Shown in pieces: positions 28,055 through 37,671 of a stretch of 64,000 nt of DNA. Source of the stretch: Bacteroidota bacterium. GTDB lineage: Bacteria > Bacteroidota > Bacteroidia > B-17B0 > Aurantibacillaceae. The notes under the pieces were generated by a model, which made no database searches, was not told the origin of the DNA, and saw only the letters and a list, made by a program, of their open reading frames with translations. How positions within the stretch are numbered: position 1 is the stretch's first letter; each line of letters starts with the position of its first letter. Made by a program: the position numbers and the translations under genes. The stretch lies in the NCBI GenBank assembly GCA_016194985.1, contig JACQAK010000101.1, positions 31,681-95,680 of the forward strand. Reading direction: 5' to 3'.

Positions 28055-29152
28055 TTATTCCGCTTTGTTTACTTTTTTGTTTTGGACTGATTGATAGGAG
28101 AAATGTACAAACAGAATAAATAGTCCACTACATACCAAAACAGCCAATAAGGATAAGCTAGGATTCAGGTAATAACTTAACAAGGAGACTCCTACTGTTA
28201 GCACACTATATATATATATAATAATTACTGTTTTAACATGCGAGTACCCGCAATCCAATAATCGATGATGTAAATGGTTTCTGTCGGCAGCAAAGGGCGA
28301 TTGCCCCCTGGCGGCCCTGATGACAAAAATTCTTAATGTATCGGTTAAAGGATAGGTTAATGCAGCAATGACGATAATTGGTTTAGAAATATGGATCCAG
28401 AATTCATCCAAGCGGTTCAACGGATACTCTATTAACTTAATACTCAACACACATATAAACATGCCTATAATTAATGATCCGCTATCGCCCATAAATATTT
28501 TGGCAGGTGAAAAATTAAAGATCAAAAAACCCAACAAAGCTCCTGACAAAGAGAAGGAAAGAGACGCTAAGGTATACTCGTCGGCAAAAACAAACCAGAT
28601 ACCAAAAACAGAGGAAGCAATGAATCCAACACCCGCTGCCAATCCATCGATTCCATCTATTAAATTCATTGCGTTTACAACAACTATATACGTAAACAAT
28701 GATAAAAATACACTTCCCCACTGAGGAATTTCATTCACTCCGAAAACACCATGTAACCCGGTGATTCTGATATCTCCCATCAATACCAGAATTAATCCTA
28801 CCAGAATATTAGCAAATAATTTTTTTACGGGAGATGTTCCTATAATGTCATCTTTAACGCCCACAAAAAATAACACTAAGCTCGTAGCTACCAATATTTT
28901 AAATTCTTTTACGGATTCATAAATCTGGTCGTACTCATGTAAATCATCAATATTATACCAAAGAGAAAAAGAAAACAGGGTTGCCGCATAAATAATAATT
29001 CCACCGATCGTTGGAATTGCCCGTTTATGAATCTTTCTGTCTTCGGAAGGTAAATCTATTAATCGTTTCAAAACCGCCACTTTAATAAGTGCCGGTGTTG
29101 AATACAGAACAACTGCAAAGGCTGTAATAAATACTAAAACTAATATAGCCAT
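28055..29152 (-). CDS. WecA/TagO-like polyprenyl-phosphate sugar-1-phosphate transferase
   Basis: A 365-residue multi-helix enzyme of the MraY/WecA superfamily, which links a sugar-1-phosphate (often GlcNAc-1-P) to undecaprenyl phosphate as the first step of surface glycan synthesis. Motifs: DD at 101-102, NLIDGIDGLAAG at 163-174, MGDSGSL near 221, and the cytoplasmic RNHLHHRL near 291. It lies between two RemB-like barrel genes with gaps of 2 and 10 bp and downstream of gmd and fcl. This suggests that GDP-fucose synthesis, lipid-linked glycan initiation and outer-membrane proteins work together. Confidence 0.9.
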   Translation of the reverse strand: MAILVLVFITAFAVVLYSTPALIKVAVLKRLIDLPSEDRKIHKRAIPTIGGIIIYAATLFSFSLWYNIDDLHEYDQIYESVKEFKILVATSLVLFFVGVKDDIIGTSPVKKLFANILVGLILVLMGDIRITGLHGVFGVNEIPQWGSVFLSLFTYIVVVNAMNLIDGIDGLAAGVGFIASSVFGIWFVFADEYTLASLSFSLSGALLGFLIFNFSPAKIFMGDSGSLIIGMFICVLSIKLIEYPLNRLDEFWIHISKPIIVIAALTYPLTDTLRIFVIRAARGQSPFAADRNHLHHRLLDCGYSHVKTVIIIYIYSVLTVGVSLLSYYLNPSLSLLAVLVCSGLFILFVHFSYQSVQNKKVNKAE

Positions 29153-29162
29153 GGTTTATATT

Positions 29163-30713
29163 TTAAAAATCGTAATAAGTGTTATATAAATTTGATTTAA
29201 TACTGATCGTATAAAATGTTGTTTTATTATTTGAGGCATTAAATCCTAAAAAGTCCTGAAATCTATAATTATAGCCTAAAGATACATTAAAATTATATGC
29301 CGTATTAATCGTGTATCCTAATTGTAATTTGGTAATGGTGTTGTTATACAATGCATATTTATTCAGAGTTAACCACTGGAGATTTAGCTTGGCGTCTAAA
29401 AAAACTCTTTTATATTTAAAGTCGCCCAACAATACCAATTCTTTACCATATCCGGGTGTATAGGCCAAATTTTGATTGTACTGAGAATAGCTCTGATCGC
29501 TATACGTTCCTAATGGTTTATTATACGACCCTTCCGCAACATCATTATATTCTACCTGCAGCATCAGGTTTTTCAATTTAAATGCATCAAAATATTTTGC
29601 GCCAACCTGATACCCGAATGCATTTCCTAAAGATGTTTTATTACTAAAATCATCTCCCATAAATTGGCCATAAACAGATATCTTATGAGTAATCTTCACA
29701 TTGGCTGTTGCTCCTATCACAATATTATTTTTATTATTCAACCCATAAAATCCAAGATTGGTGAATATTACAGGATTAAAGTATTGCCAATCCAGATGTT
29801 GTCTGTTCATACTATCTGCAGCGTTCCATATCATTCCCTGAAACAATCCGATATTAATTCGTTTATTGACATTATAGCTTAAATATTGAAAAGACACGGC
29901 CTTTTTTTGAAATAACGGCTCCGTGTTTTTTGGAGTTTTTGCCCCTCCAGTTGTAAGATTCATCAACACCGCATAGATGTTGGTGTATTGTAATCTGCCT
30001 TTTAGCCATTCGGATGTTACACGCAGATAAGGATAATTAAATGCATTATCACTCAATAATAACGAACGATACCCATTTCCGATTTTTTGTTTACCATGTC
30101 CCAGCTGAATATTTAATCGCTTAATAGGTTGATAGGAAACAAAGCCGGATGAGAAAGCGTAATCATAGCCTGTTGTTTTAAATACCTTATATCTGCCTTG
30201 TCCGGGAACGATCTTTGTTTGATTGTTATATGAGGAAATATAATGCGGGAACTGACTCTGGTTTTCGGCAAATAGTGTCTCAAAATACAAATCCTTTCCG
30301 ATGGTACCACTGGCAATAAAACCACGTGTGTTCGTGGATGTTTTTTGCATTTTTGCAGTATCATACATAGCTCTGCCAAATTCAAAATTAAGTAACGGAT
30401 CTACTTTAAATTCGTATTTCCCTGTTTTTGATTTAACATGAATCAGATGATCGAAGAATACTTTATCGATAATAGGGTCGTCGGAGATGAATTTAAACAC
30501 CTTGTAGCTGTCGGCTACAAATTCATATTTTTTATTAAAGAAAGGAATGTACGGTTGTATGGCAGGATGCGTTTGTTCTGAATCAATTTGTGCTAATTGT
30601 CGCTGTGTAAAGGTGCCAAAAAAATAATCGTTTGGTAAATTGTAGAATTGAGACTTTAAAGAACCAGATAAAAGATAGAAGATAAAAGATAGAAGATACT
30701 TATATCTATTCAA
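29163..30713 (-). CDS. RemB-like outer-membrane protein, paralogue 2
   Basis: A 516-residue beta-rich exported protein paralogous to the one at 26430-28052 (shared IGNGYRSLLLSD and an aromatic-strand pattern to the C-terminus). No ATG exists near the start. TTG 30713 gives a clean signal peptide, MNRYKYLLSFIFYLLSGS, ending LKSQ. The longer TTG start at 30794 would overlap fcl and add an unlikely charged leader. Part of the hydrophobic core of the signal peptide is encoded by a period-7 repeat (30668-30695). Likely co-transcribed with fcl and the WecA-like gene. Confidence 0.65.
   Translation of the reverse strand: MNRYKYLLSFIFYLLSGSLKSQFYNLPNDYFFGTFTQRQLAQIDSEQTHPAIQPYIPFFNKKYEFVADSYKVFKFISDDPIIDKVFFDHLIHVKSKTGKYEFKVDPLLNFEFGRAMYDTAKMQKTSTNTRGFIASGTIGKDLYFETLFAENQSQFPHYISSYNNQTKIVPGQGRYKVFKTTGYDYAFSSGFVSYQPIKRLNIQLGHGKQKIGNGYRSLLLSDNAFNYPYLRVTSEWLKGRLQYTNIYAVLMNLTTGGAKTPKNTEPLFQKKAVSFQYLSYNVNKRINIGLFQGMIWNAADSMNRQHLDWQYFNPVIFTNLGFYGLNNKNNIVIGATANVKITHKISVYGQFMGDDFSNKTSLGNAFGYQVGAKYFDAFKLKNLMLQVEYNDVAEGSYNKPLGTYSDQSYSQYNQNLAYTPGYGKELVLLGDFKYKRVFLDAKLNLQWLTLNKYALYNNTITKLQLGYTINTAYNFNVSLGYNYRFQDFLGFNASNNKTTFYTISIKSNLYNTYYDF
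30668..30695. repeat. Period-7 tandem repeat encoding part of a signal peptide
   Basis: ATAAAAGATAGAAG occurs twice in perfect tandem (14-bp unit built of two 7-mers). Similar words (cttatgtcttgtatcttgtg) continue toward the fcl stop. On the minus strand the tract encodes SFIFYLLS of the RemB-like signal peptide. Confidence 0.8.
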
Positions 30714-30787
30714 TAATATGCTGGCGTTATTGGTAATGACCACTTTTGAATAATCTTTTATCTTATGTCTTGTATCTTGTGTCAATA

Positions 30788-31729
30788 CTACCAAGCTTTC
30801 ACTCCTTCTTTTTTCTTAAAATCCTCATATACTTGTTTTATTCCTTCCGGTAATTCAATTTTGTGTTTCCACCCTAAAGAATGCAAATAGGATACATCCA
30901 TTAGTTTACGAGGGGTTCCGTCAGGCTTCGACAAATCATGCGTAATATCTCCTTCGTAGCCAACAATCTTTTTAATGAGTAGCGCCAGGTCTTTTATCGT
31001 TAAATCAATTCCTGATCCGATGTTTACAAACTGTTCGCCGTCATAAGTATTCATCAAAAACACACAGGCATCTCCCAAATCATCCGCATGCAAAAATTCG
31101 CGCATGGGTGTTCCTGTTCCCCACATTTCTACAGACGGCAAATTATTTTCTTTTGCGTCATGAAACTTTCGGATTAAAGCAGGCAATACATGAGAATTAT
31201 TTAAGTTGTAATTATCATTAGGGCCATACATGTTAGTTGGCATCACTGAAATAAAATTGCACCCATACTGACGCTTATAGCTCTCGCACATTTTAATGCC
31301 TGCTATTTTTGCAATGGCATAAGGCTCGTTGGTTTCCTCTAATAATCCTGTTAGTAAATACTCTTCTTTTAACGGCTGAGGGGCCATTTTAGGATAGATG
31401 CAAGAACTGCCAAGAAACATGAGTTTTTTTACACCATTCAAATACGAATTATGAATCACATTATTCTGAATCATTAAATTCTCATAAATAAAGTCAGCCC
31501 TGTAAATATTGTTAGCTTGTATGCCCCCTACTTTTGCTGCTGCTAAAAAAACATACTCCGGTCTTTCTGTAGTAAAAAAATCACTAACGGCTTGCGAATT
31601 GCGCAAATCCAACTCTTTAGAACTACGAGTGATGATGTTGTTGTAGCCCTTATTTTGCAAATTACGCATGATAGCCGAGCCAACCATTCCACGATGACCT
31701 GCAATAAATATTTTGGAATTAAGTTCCAT
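30788..31729 (-). CDS. fcl: GDP-L-fucose synthase
   Basis: A 313-residue SDR enzyme that epimerises and reduces GDP-4-keto-6-deoxymannose to GDP-L-fucose. NADP-binding GHRGMVG is at 11-17, the serine region GSSCIYP at 107-113 and the catalytic Y137-x3-K141 are present. ATG 31729 (MELNSKIF) is preferred. An upstream in-frame ATG at 31759 lies in the hairpin after gmd and would add non-homologous residues. Together with gmd it makes GDP-fucose for surface glycans. Confidence 0.95.
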   Translation of the reverse strand: MELNSKIFIAGHRGMVGSAIMRNLQNKGYNNIITRSSKELDLRNSQAVSDFFTTERPEYVFLAAAKVGGIQANNIYRADFIYENLMIQNNVIHNSYLNGVKKLMFLGSSCIYPKMAPQPLKEEYLLTGLLEETNEPYAIAKIAGIKMCESYKRQYGCNFISVMPTNMYGPNDNYNLNNSHVLPALIRKFHDAKENNLPSVEMWGTGTPMREFLHADDLGDACVFLMNTYDGEQFVNIGSGIDLTIKDLALLIKKIVGYEGDITHDLSKPDGTPRKLMDVSYLHSLGWKHKIELPEGIKQVYEDFKKKEGVKAW

Positions 31730-31748
31730 GTCTGTTTTCTGCTTTAAA

Positions 31749-31773
31749 AAAGCCCCCATAAATCGGAGGCTTT
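31749..31773 (-). terminator. Intrinsic terminator-like hairpin between gmd and fcl
   Basis: On the minus strand AAAGCCTCC (31773-31765) pairs with GGGGGCTTT (31757-31749) around a 7-nt loop with one mismatch, followed by TTTTTTAAAG. It sits 8 bp after the gmd stop and 20 bp before the fcl start, so it could attenuate fcl and downstream genes. Confidence 0.7.
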
Positions 31774-31780
31774 ATATTTT

Positions 31781-32869
31781 TTACTCTTTGTAATTTAAAA
31801 TTTTATGCCCACCATCCAACAAATACTTGTCTCTTTTAAACAGTTCCACATCAGCGGCTACCATTTCTTTACACAAGTCTGATACTGTATACGTTGGTTT
31901 CCATCCCATTTGTGTTCTTGCTTTTGTCGAATCTCCAACTAATAAATCAACCTCTGCCGGGCGATAATATTTAGGATCGATCTCTACCAATACTTTTCCG
32001 GAAGAGATATCAATTCCTTTTTCGTTTTCGGCCTTGCCTTCCCATTTTAAAATAATCCCAACTTCTGCAAATGCCATATTGATAAACTCTCTTACGGTAA
32101 TTTTAATTCCTGTAGCCAACACATAGTCTTCCGCCACATCCTGTTGCAACATGCGCCACATGCCTTCTACATAATCCTTGGCATGACCCCAATCTCTTTC
32201 AGAATCAATATTTCCCATAAATAACTTGTCTTGCAGGCCCAGGCTGATTTTTGCAGCTGCACGGGTGATCTTGCGGGTTACGAACGTTTCGCCACGCAAA
32301 GGACTCTCATGATTAAATAAGATTCCATTACAGGCAAACATGCCATATGCTTCACGGTAATTCTTTGTGATCCAGAAAGCATATAACTTAGCTACACCAT
32401 AAGGACTGCGAGGGTAAAAGGGCGTTGTTTCTTTTTGAGGGACTTCCTGAACTAAACCATATAATTCAGAAGTAGATGCCTGATAAAAACGGGTCTTCTT
32501 TTCTAATCCTAAAATACGAATAGCTTCTAAAATTCGTAATGTTCCTATTCCATCTGCATTAGCAGTGTATTCCGGTGTATCAAAACTTACCTTTACGTGC
32601 GACATTGCCGCTAAATTGTATATTTCATCAGGTTGTACTTCCTGTACAATTCTGATTAAGTTGGTGCTATCTGTTAAATCGCCGTGATGCAATTTAAAAT
32701 TCACATGTTTCTCATGTTGATCCTGATATAAATGATCTATTCTATCTGTATTAAACAAAGAGCTTCTTCGTTTAACGCCATGCACTGTATATCCTTTGCT
32801 TAATAGCAATTCCGATAGGTATGCTCCGTCCTGACCTGTTACTCCTGTTATTAATGCTACTTTACCCAT
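31781..32869 (-). CDS. gmd: GDP-mannose 4,6-dehydratase
   Basis: A 362-residue SDR enzyme converting GDP-D-mannose to GDP-4-keto-6-deoxy-D-mannose. Motifs: [10 protein letters not shown] at 9-18 (NADP), the STSELYG active-site segment, and YGVAK. ATG 32869 (MGKVALITG) is the family start; an upstream in-frame codon at 32890 would add seven unrelated residues. It is the first gene of a minus-strand surface-glycan run and is followed by a terminator-like hairpin before fcl. Confidence 0.96.
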   Translation of the reverse strand: MGKVALITGVTGQDGAYLSELLLSKGYTVHGVKRRSSLFNTDRIDHLYQDQHEKHVNFKLHHGDLTDSTNLIRIVQEVQPDEIYNLAAMSHVKVSFDTPEYTANADGIGTLRILEAIRILGLEKKTRFYQASTSELYGLVQEVPQKETTPFYPRSPYGVAKLYAFWITKNYREAYGMFACNGILFNHESPLRGETFVTRKITRAAAKISLGLQDKLFMGNIDSERDWGHAKDYVEGMWRMLQQDVAEDYVLATGIKITVREFINMAFAEVGIILKWEGKAENEKGIDISSGKVLVEIDPKYYRPAEVDLLVGDSTKARTQMGWKPTYTVSDLCKEMVAADVELFKRDKYLLDGGHKILNYKE

Positions 32870-32960
32870 ATTTTTGTTATAGAATAGCAATATTACGAAA
32901 AATTAACGAAAAAATTACCTGATTTTTAGGGGATTTCATTTGTTAAATCAAGTTTTTTAA

Positions 32961-32968
32961 TAGCTTTG
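32961..32968 (+). promoter_or_regulatory. Candidate -7 element (TAGCTTTG) for DUF3098-uppP
   Basis: TAGCTTTG fits TAnnTTTG and lies 20 bp before the ATG at 32989. Confidence 0.5.
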
Positions 32969-32988
32969 CTAACCTAAATCTTTTTGGA

Positions 32989-33222
32989 ATGAAAACAACT
33001 TTTGGCAAACAAAACTATCAGATCTTTATTGGAGGAATTGTATTAATTATACTAGGTTACTTATTAATGATTGGCGGTGGTAGCGAAGATCCAAATGTAT
33101 TTAATCCGGCTATTTTTGATACTCAGCATATTACTATTGCTCCAATGGTTTGCTTATTGGGCTTTGTAACGATCATTGTGGCCATTATGTGGCGTCCAAA
33201 AACCAAAAACGAAGAAGCATAG
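32989..33222 (+). CDS. DUF3098 small membrane protein
   Basis: A 77-residue protein with two membrane helices (about 11-28 and 50-67) and the [13 protein letters not shown] loop typical of DUF3098. Function unknown. It is 26 bp upstream of uppP, and in many Bacteroidota this gene sits between ftsX and uppP, which suggests a role near cell-envelope assembly. Confidence 0.85.
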   Translation: MKTTFGKQNYQIFIGGIVLIILGYLLMIGGGSEDPNVFNPAIFDTQHITIAPMVCLLGFVTIIVAIMWRPKTKNEEA

Positions 33223-33248
33223 TTCTTCATTTTTACTTTTTATTTTAC

Positions 33249-34043
33249 ATGACTTATTTTGAAGCATTAATTATTGCCATTGTTGAAGGCTTAACAGAGT
33301 TTTTGCCTATTTCATCTACCGGACACATGATGTTGGCAACAGCCGTTTTAGGTATTAAGGCCACTCCATTTGTTAAATTATTTACTATTGCCATTCAGTT
33401 AGGCGCAATTTTATCGGTAGTTGTTCTTTATTTCAAACGCTTCTTCAAATCCATTGATTTTTATATCAAATTAGTTGTAGCCTTTATTCCGGCAGCTGTT
33501 TTTGGTGTACTATTAGGCGATTATATTGATATGGCCCTTGAAAATTTAATGGGAGTAGCCATTGCTTTATTTATTGGCGGTATTATTTTATTATTTGTAG
33601 ACAAATGGTTTAAAAATAATCGCCTTGATGAAGAAAAGGACATCACTTATCCAAAAGCCTTAAAAATAGGCTTGTTCCAATGCTTAGCCATGTGGCCCGG
33701 AATGAGCAGAAGTGCAAGCACGATTGTTGGTGGAATGACACAGGGTTTAACCAGAAAAACAGCGGCAGAATTTTCATTCTTTTTAGCTGTACCAACTATG
33801 TTTGCAGCCACTGCTAAAAAATTACTGGATTTTTACAAAGATGGCATCACCTTAAACGGACAAGAAATCAATATCCTAATCTTTGGAAATGTGGTAGCTT
33901 TTATTGTTGCGCTGCTGGCTATTAAATCGTTTATAGGTTTTTTAAATAAACATGGTTTTAAATGTTTTGGCTGGTACCGTATTGTTGTAGGAGGAATACT
34001 AATTCTTCTTTTCTTACTCCATATTCCTATTGAGATTATTTAG
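33249..34043 (+). CDS. uppP: Undecaprenyl-diphosphate phosphatase UppP
   Basis: A 264-residue polytopic enzyme that recycles undecaprenyl pyrophosphate to the monophosphate carrier for peptidoglycan and glycan synthesis; it can confer bacitracin tolerance. The two signature motifs are present: [14 protein letters not shown] at 13-26 and GMSRSASTI at 151-159. ATG 33249 (MTYFEALI) is the family start; the longer reading back to 33150 overlaps the DUF3098 gene. It converges on the DUF2442 gene with a 2-bp gap. Confidence 0.95.
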   Translation: MTYFEALIIAIVEGLTEFLPISSTGHMMLATAVLGIKATPFVKLFTIAIQLGAILSVVVLYFKRFFKSIDFYIKLVVAFIPAAVFGVLLGDYIDMALENLMGVAIALFIGGIILLFVDKWFKNNRLDEEKDITYPKALKIGLFQCLAMWPGMSRSASTIVGGMTQGLTRKTAAEFSFFLAVPTMFAATAKKLLDFYKDGITLNGQEINILIFGNVVAFIVALLAIKSFIGFLNKHGFKCFGWYRIVVGGILILLFLLHIPIEII

Positions 34044-34045
34044 AA

Positions 34046-34336
34046 TTAAATTCTTTTGGAATTATGATATATAAATTCAGGCGATAAATCATATTCGCAT
34101 GGAATAAGCTCTCCGTTTTCATTTTTAAAATAAGCCGCATTTTCCCAGTACAATTCTCCAAACTGGCCAATAACAACCTGTTTGAAGAATTCTTTTTCAA
34201 GCAATTTTTTCTTGTTTACAAATTGATTAGCGTTGTTAATCACACTTTCCAGATCAATCTGCTTAACCTCTCCGTTATTAAATCTGCAAACAATTTTAAA
34301 GGGGTTGATGGTAATTATTTCTGTTGTTTTTATCAT
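34046..34336 (-). CDS. DUF2442 protein
   Basis: A 96-residue protein of the DUF2442 type (ITINPFKIVCRFNNGEVKQIDLE pattern, then FFKQVVIGQFGELYWE). It begins at the overlapping stop/start TAATG with the DUF4160 gene, so the two are translationally coupled. DUF4160/DUF2442 pairs are frequently adjacent in bacteria and have been suspected of being toxin-antitoxin-like, without proof that I know of. Function unknown. Confidence 0.78.
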   Translation of the reverse strand: MIKTTEIITINPFKIVCRFNNGEVKQIDLESVINNANQFVNKKKLLEKEFFKQVVIGQFGELYWENAAYFKNENGELIPCEYDLSPEFIYHNSKRI

Positions 34337-34584
34337 TAAGTTAAAGGTGTTACTTTATGAAACTCTTTAGTATTCCACATTTCAAGTAATTCATCTTTAT
34401 GAATTTCCGACCATGCTGCCACCAGCTTATGTTTGCTAATAGGTAAATCTCCATTTAAAATGTTGCCATTTTCAATTAATATATTTGCTTCAAATTCGCC
34501 GAATTTTACTTTAAAATGAGGTGGATTATGATCATTAAAGAACATATAAACAATAATTCCGTAAAAGCGAGAAATTTCAGGCAT
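34336..34584 (-). CDS. DUF4160 protein
   Basis: An 82-residue protein with the DUF4160 signature: MPEISRFYGIIVYMFFNDH, then NPPHFKVKFGEFEA. The conserved H-x-P-H-F core (HNPPHF at 19-24) is intact. Its stop overlaps the start of the DUF2442 gene by one base. The pair sits as an isolated minus-strand unit between uppP and an outer-membrane protein gene, as expected of a mobile accessory pair. Confidence 0.8.
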   Translation of the reverse strand: MPEISRFYGIIVYMFFNDHNPPHFKVKFGEFEANILIENGNILNGDLPISKHKLVAAWSEIHKDELLEMWNTKEFHKVTPLT

Positions 34585-34646
34585 GAATAATATTATTGAA
34601 AACTAAAGTTACAAAATAAATTGTTAATGAAAAAATCAGAGTTATC

Positions 34647-35351
34647 CTAATAAGGAATAATAGCAATTCCTACCGAAAAAGGATTGATGCCATTTGGACC
34701 TCGCGTGGTGAACACTTCACTAAAATAGTAACTGGCTGTTAAGCTCACTTGTTCTATTCCTATCCTAAATACAATGCCATAACGCCATGGATTTACGTTT
34801 TTAATATTATAAACCCGAATACGTCCGTCCGCATCATCACTTTTTTTAAAATTCGACATCACGTAGCCTACTTTCACTCCCAACATCATTTTAAAAATCG
34901 TAGGAGTTTTTGTTCTAAACCTCAACTCTAAAGGGATTTCCACGCTTCTTTCATTGTACTTATTGGCGGTATAAGGTATTGTTTTAGGTTGAATAACCGT
35001 GGTTGTATGATGGTTCGTGCTGTCCAGCTGATAAATGAAATTAGCATTTGAACTATAATTATGAAAATAAAATCCCAGTCCGTACCCAAAACTAAAATTC
35101 GAATTCTTAATAGGTTTATCAAACAAGGTGTAAAACCCAAAGCCAATACATTTCCAATCTGTTGTAATATTTTTTGGCGCTCCCTTCCAGTTCGTGTAAT
35201 TCACTTCTAAAATCAACCGATCTCTTGGGTCGGCTTTGTAATTTTTAACATCAAATTCCGACACCGCTTTTTTAAGCTTTGAGGAATCTTTTTGAGCCTG
35301 TGCAAACAGGCATATAGCCATAAAATAAAAACTATAAATGATCTTTTTCAT
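34647..35351 (-). CDS. Outer-membrane beta-barrel protein
   Basis: A 234-residue exported protein: signal peptide to about residue 19 (CLFAQAQ), a short charged linker, then alternating aromatic strands ending in a C-terminal SVGIAIIPY. The layout fits a small PorT/OmpW-like barrel of 8 strands. No specific family is recognised. It is divergent from clpX; a candidate -7 element (TACTTTTG) at 35362-35369 leaves a leader of only a few bases. Confidence 0.7.
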   Translation of the reverse strand: MKKIIYSFYFMAICLFAQAQKDSSKLKKAVSEFDVKNYKADPRDRLILEVNYTNWKGAPKNITTDWKCIGFGFYTLFDKPIKNSNFSFGYGLGFYFHNYSSNANFIYQLDSTNHHTTTVIQPKTIPYTANKYNERSVEIPLELRFRTKTPTIFKMMLGVKVGYVMSNFKKSDDADGRIRVYNIKNVNPWRYGIVFRIGIEQVSLTASYYFSEVFTTRGPNGINPFSVGIAIIPY

Positions 35352-35361
35352 GATGTGCTAT

Positions 35362-35369
35362 CAAAAGTA
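35362..35369 (-). promoter_or_regulatory. Candidate -7 element (TACTTTTG) for the barrel gene
   Basis: Minus-strand TACTTTTG, ending 10 bp before the ATG at 35351. The implied leader is very short. Confidence 0.45.
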
Positions 35370-35429
35370 AAGGCTTTTTGGCAGATAAAAAAACGCAATT
35401 TAATTTTCTTGGAATTGCCTTGTTTTACG

Positions 35430-35437
35430 TACTTTTG
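35430..35437 (+). promoter_or_regulatory. Candidate -7 element (TACTTTTG) for clpX
   Basis: TACTTTTG fits TAnnTTTG, with TTG at 35409-35411 about 18 bp upstream as a possible -33 element. It lies 18 bp before ATG 35456. Confidence 0.55.
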
Positions 35438-35455
35438 TAGTCCAAAATTTATTGA

Positions 35456-36697
35456 ATGGCAAAATCAGGTGCAATCGTATGTTCGTTTTGCGGACGCGAC
35501 AAAAAAGAAGTAAAGGTTTTAATTGCCGGTGTTACGGGTCATATATGTGATCAATGTATTTCACAGGCATTTAAGATTGTGAATGAAGAGGCCGGAGCAC
35601 AGGGAAATCAACAGGTTCAGCATGCTTTAACGGTTTTGAAACCTCATGCTATTAAAAAGCATTTGGATGAATATATTATTGGCCAGGATGAAGCGAAAAA
35701 AATATTAAGTGTTGCGGTATACAATCACTTTAAGCGTGTGGCCCATGTGGCAGATGCCAAAGAGGATATTGAAATTGATAAATCAAATGTGATTTTAGTA
35801 GGTGAAACAGGAACAGGTAAAACACTGATGGCCCGCACCATTGCTAAGTTATTGAATGTGCCTTTTTGTATTGCTGATGCAACCGTATTAACCGAAGCCG
35901 GTTATGTAGGCGAAGATGTAGAGAATGTATTAACGCGTTTATTACAAGCGGCTGATTATGATGTAGCTGCTGCAGAGCGCGGTATTGTATTTATTGACGA
36001 GATCGATAAAATTGCCCGCAAGAGTGATAACCCGTCTATTACCCGTGATGTAAGTGGCGAAGGTGTGCAGCAAGCCATGCTGAAATTACTGGAAGGATCG
36101 GTAGTAAACGTTCCGCCACAAGGGGGGCGTAAACATCCGGATGCCAAAATGATACAGGTAAACACCCGCAACATTTTATTTATATGTGGCGGTGCCTTTG
36201 ATGGGATTGATAAAAAAATTGCACAACGATTAAATACACAGGCCGTAGGGTATTCTGCTTCTGTGGCAAAAGATGATATTGACAAAGCCAACCTGTTGCA
36301 ATATGTATCACCTCAGGATTTAAAATCCTTTGGCCTGATCCCTGAGTTAATTGGCCGCTTACCGGTATTGACTTATTTGAAACCTTTGGATAAAGCAACC
36401 CTGCGCTCTATCTTAACCGAGCCTAAAAATGCTTTAATTAAGCAGTACAAGCATTTATTTAAACTGGAAGGCATCAAATTAGAATTTGAGGAAGATGTAT
36501 TAAACCTCATCGTTGATAAAGCGCTGGAGTTTAAACTGGGAGCACGTGGTTTACGTGGCATTTGCGAATCGATTATGGTAGACATGATGTTTGATGCCCC
36601 AAGTGAAGAGAAAACTTCTAAAAACGTAACTATTACTTTGGATTACGCTTTAGAGAAACTAAAGAGCGCAAGGCTGACTCAGCTGCATGTAGCGTAA
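35456..36697 (+). CDS. clpX: ATP-dependent protease unfoldase ClpX
   Basis: A 413-residue AAA+ unfoldase that delivers substrates to ClpP. The N-terminal zinc-binding domain has Cys at 9, 12, 31 and 34. The ATPase core shows Walker A GETGTGKT, Walker [10 protein letters not shown], the pore-loop GYVGEDVE segment and sensor 2 LGARGLR. Length is normal. clpP is not adjacent, so expression is uncoupled. A strong bidirectional terminator follows at 36722-36756. Confidence 0.97.
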   Translation: MAKSGAIVCSFCGRDKKEVKVLIAGVTGHICDQCISQAFKIVNEEAGAQGNQQVQHALTVLKPHAIKKHLDEYIIGQDEAKKILSVAVYNHFKRVAHVADAKEDIEIDKSNVILVGETGTGKTLMARTIAKLLNVPFCIADATVLTEAGYVGEDVENVLTRLLQAADYDVAAAERGIVFIDEIDKIARKSDNPSITRDVSGEGVQQAMLKLLEGSVVNVPPQGGRKHPDAKMIQVNTRNILFICGGAFDGIDKKIAQRLNTQAVGYSASVAKDDIDKANLLQYVSPQDLKSFGLIPELIGRLPVLTYLKPLDKATLRSILTEPKNALIKQYKHLFKLEGIKLEFEEDVLNLIVDKALEFKLGARGLRGICESIMVDMMFDAPSEEKTSKNVTITLDYALEKLKSARLTQLHVA

Positions 36698-36721
36698 ACA
36701 GAACCTATCTGTTTAAAAAAC

Positions 36722-36756
36722 AAGAAGCCCCGGTAAGTTAATTACCGGGGCTTCTT
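36722..36756. terminator. Bidirectional intrinsic terminator
   Basis: AAGAAGCCCCGGTAA (36722-36736) and TTACCGGGGCTTCTT (36742-36756) form a perfect 15-bp stem with loop GTTAA. It serves convergent clpX and the desaturase gene. Confidence 0.9.
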
Positions 36757-36771
36757 TATAAGCAATAAAAA

Positions 36772-37533
36772 TTACTTCTTAACTCTTACTAATTTGATGA
36801 CTTTTATTTTATCCAAAAATAAAATAATAGGATACGTAGGATCAAACTCAAACCACTTGGCGGCAAAATTGGGTTTAGCACCGGCATGGTGATGATTGTT
36901 TTGAAACAATTCCCCCATTAACAATACATCCCAGAATAACGTATTTTTAGACTTATCTCCTTCTTCAAAATTACGGTACCCGTATTTGTGTCCGGCCCAA
37001 TTAACAATAGCTCCCTGGATAGGCCCTATTAAGAAATGGATAGGCAACAATAAAAACATCCACCAATGTGTAGCAAAAAAACAATAAAACACAAAGTATC
37101 CAACGCCGAAAGCTATACGTGTAAACCAATTGTCGGCCACTTTATCTACTTTAGGGTATTCAGGAAAATTACGGTCAAATTTTTCTTCAACCACCACACG
37201 TTTATTTAATACATCATTGTATATTCTTTTAGTATGCATCATCATGGTGTATACATCTTTAAAAAAATGAGGCGTATGCGGGTCTTTCTCTGTATCACTG
37301 TAAGCGTGGTGCATGCGATGCAAAATGGCATACGCTCTGGCATTCAAATAAGAAGAGCCTTGTGCAATCCACGAAAACACATAAAAGAATTTCTCCCAGA
37401 ATTTATTCATGGTAAACATCTTGTGTGCGCTGTAACGGTGTAAGAAAAAGGTTTGTCCAAAAAGAGAAAGATACCAGTGTAATATTAAGAATAACAGAAT
37501 GATCATAACAGGGTGTATTAGTTCGTTCTGCAA
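36772..37533 (-). CDS. Membrane fatty-acid (acyl-CoA) desaturase
   Basis: A 253-residue integral-membrane di-iron desaturase. The three histidine boxes are HRYSAH (32-37), HRMHH (72-76) and NNHHH (212-216), plus H182 in WAGHKYG. This pattern matches stearoyl-CoA/delta-9-type desaturases that introduce a cis double bond to tune membrane fluidity. It is shorter than eukaryotic members but normal for bacteria. It lies downstream of the ATP synthase operon but is separated from it by a terminator. Confidence 0.9.
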   Translation of the reverse strand: MQNELIHPVMIILLFLILHWYLSLFGQTFFLHRYSAHKMFTMNKFWEKFFYVFSWIAQGSSYLNARAYAILHRMHHAYSDTEKDPHTPHFFKDVYTMMMHTKRIYNDVLNKRVVVEEKFDRNFPEYPKVDKVADNWFTRIAFGVGYFVFYCFFATHWWMFLLLPIHFLIGPIQGAIVNWAGHKYGYRNFEEGDKSKNTLFWDVLLMGELFQNNHHHAGAKPNFAAKWFEFDPTYPIILFLDKIKVIKLVRVKK

Positions 37534-37613
37534 TGTCAGAATTAAAAATGATTATTCAATAGGTTTTATCGAAAACATAAGGTTAAACAATTGTAAAAAA
37601 CATTGTTTCGTCC

Positions 37614-37650
37614 TAAACAAAAAACCCCCTACGCTATTTGTAGAGGGTTT
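37614..37650 (-). terminator. Terminator of the ATP synthase operon
   Basis: On the minus strand AAACCCTCTAC pairs with GTAGGGGGTTT (one mismatch, 7-nt loop), followed by TTTTTTGTTT. It lies 21 bp after the atpG stop. Confidence 0.85.
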
Positions 37651-37671
37651 CAAAAATTGGTTGTAGGCTTA

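Noticed and set aside
34038..34062. Terminator between uppP and DUF2442
   Set aside because: The stem is only 5-6 A/T pairs and not convincing.
35956..36291. Antisense ORF of 111 codons within clpX
   Set aside because: A shadow of a highly conserved gene, with no start signal.
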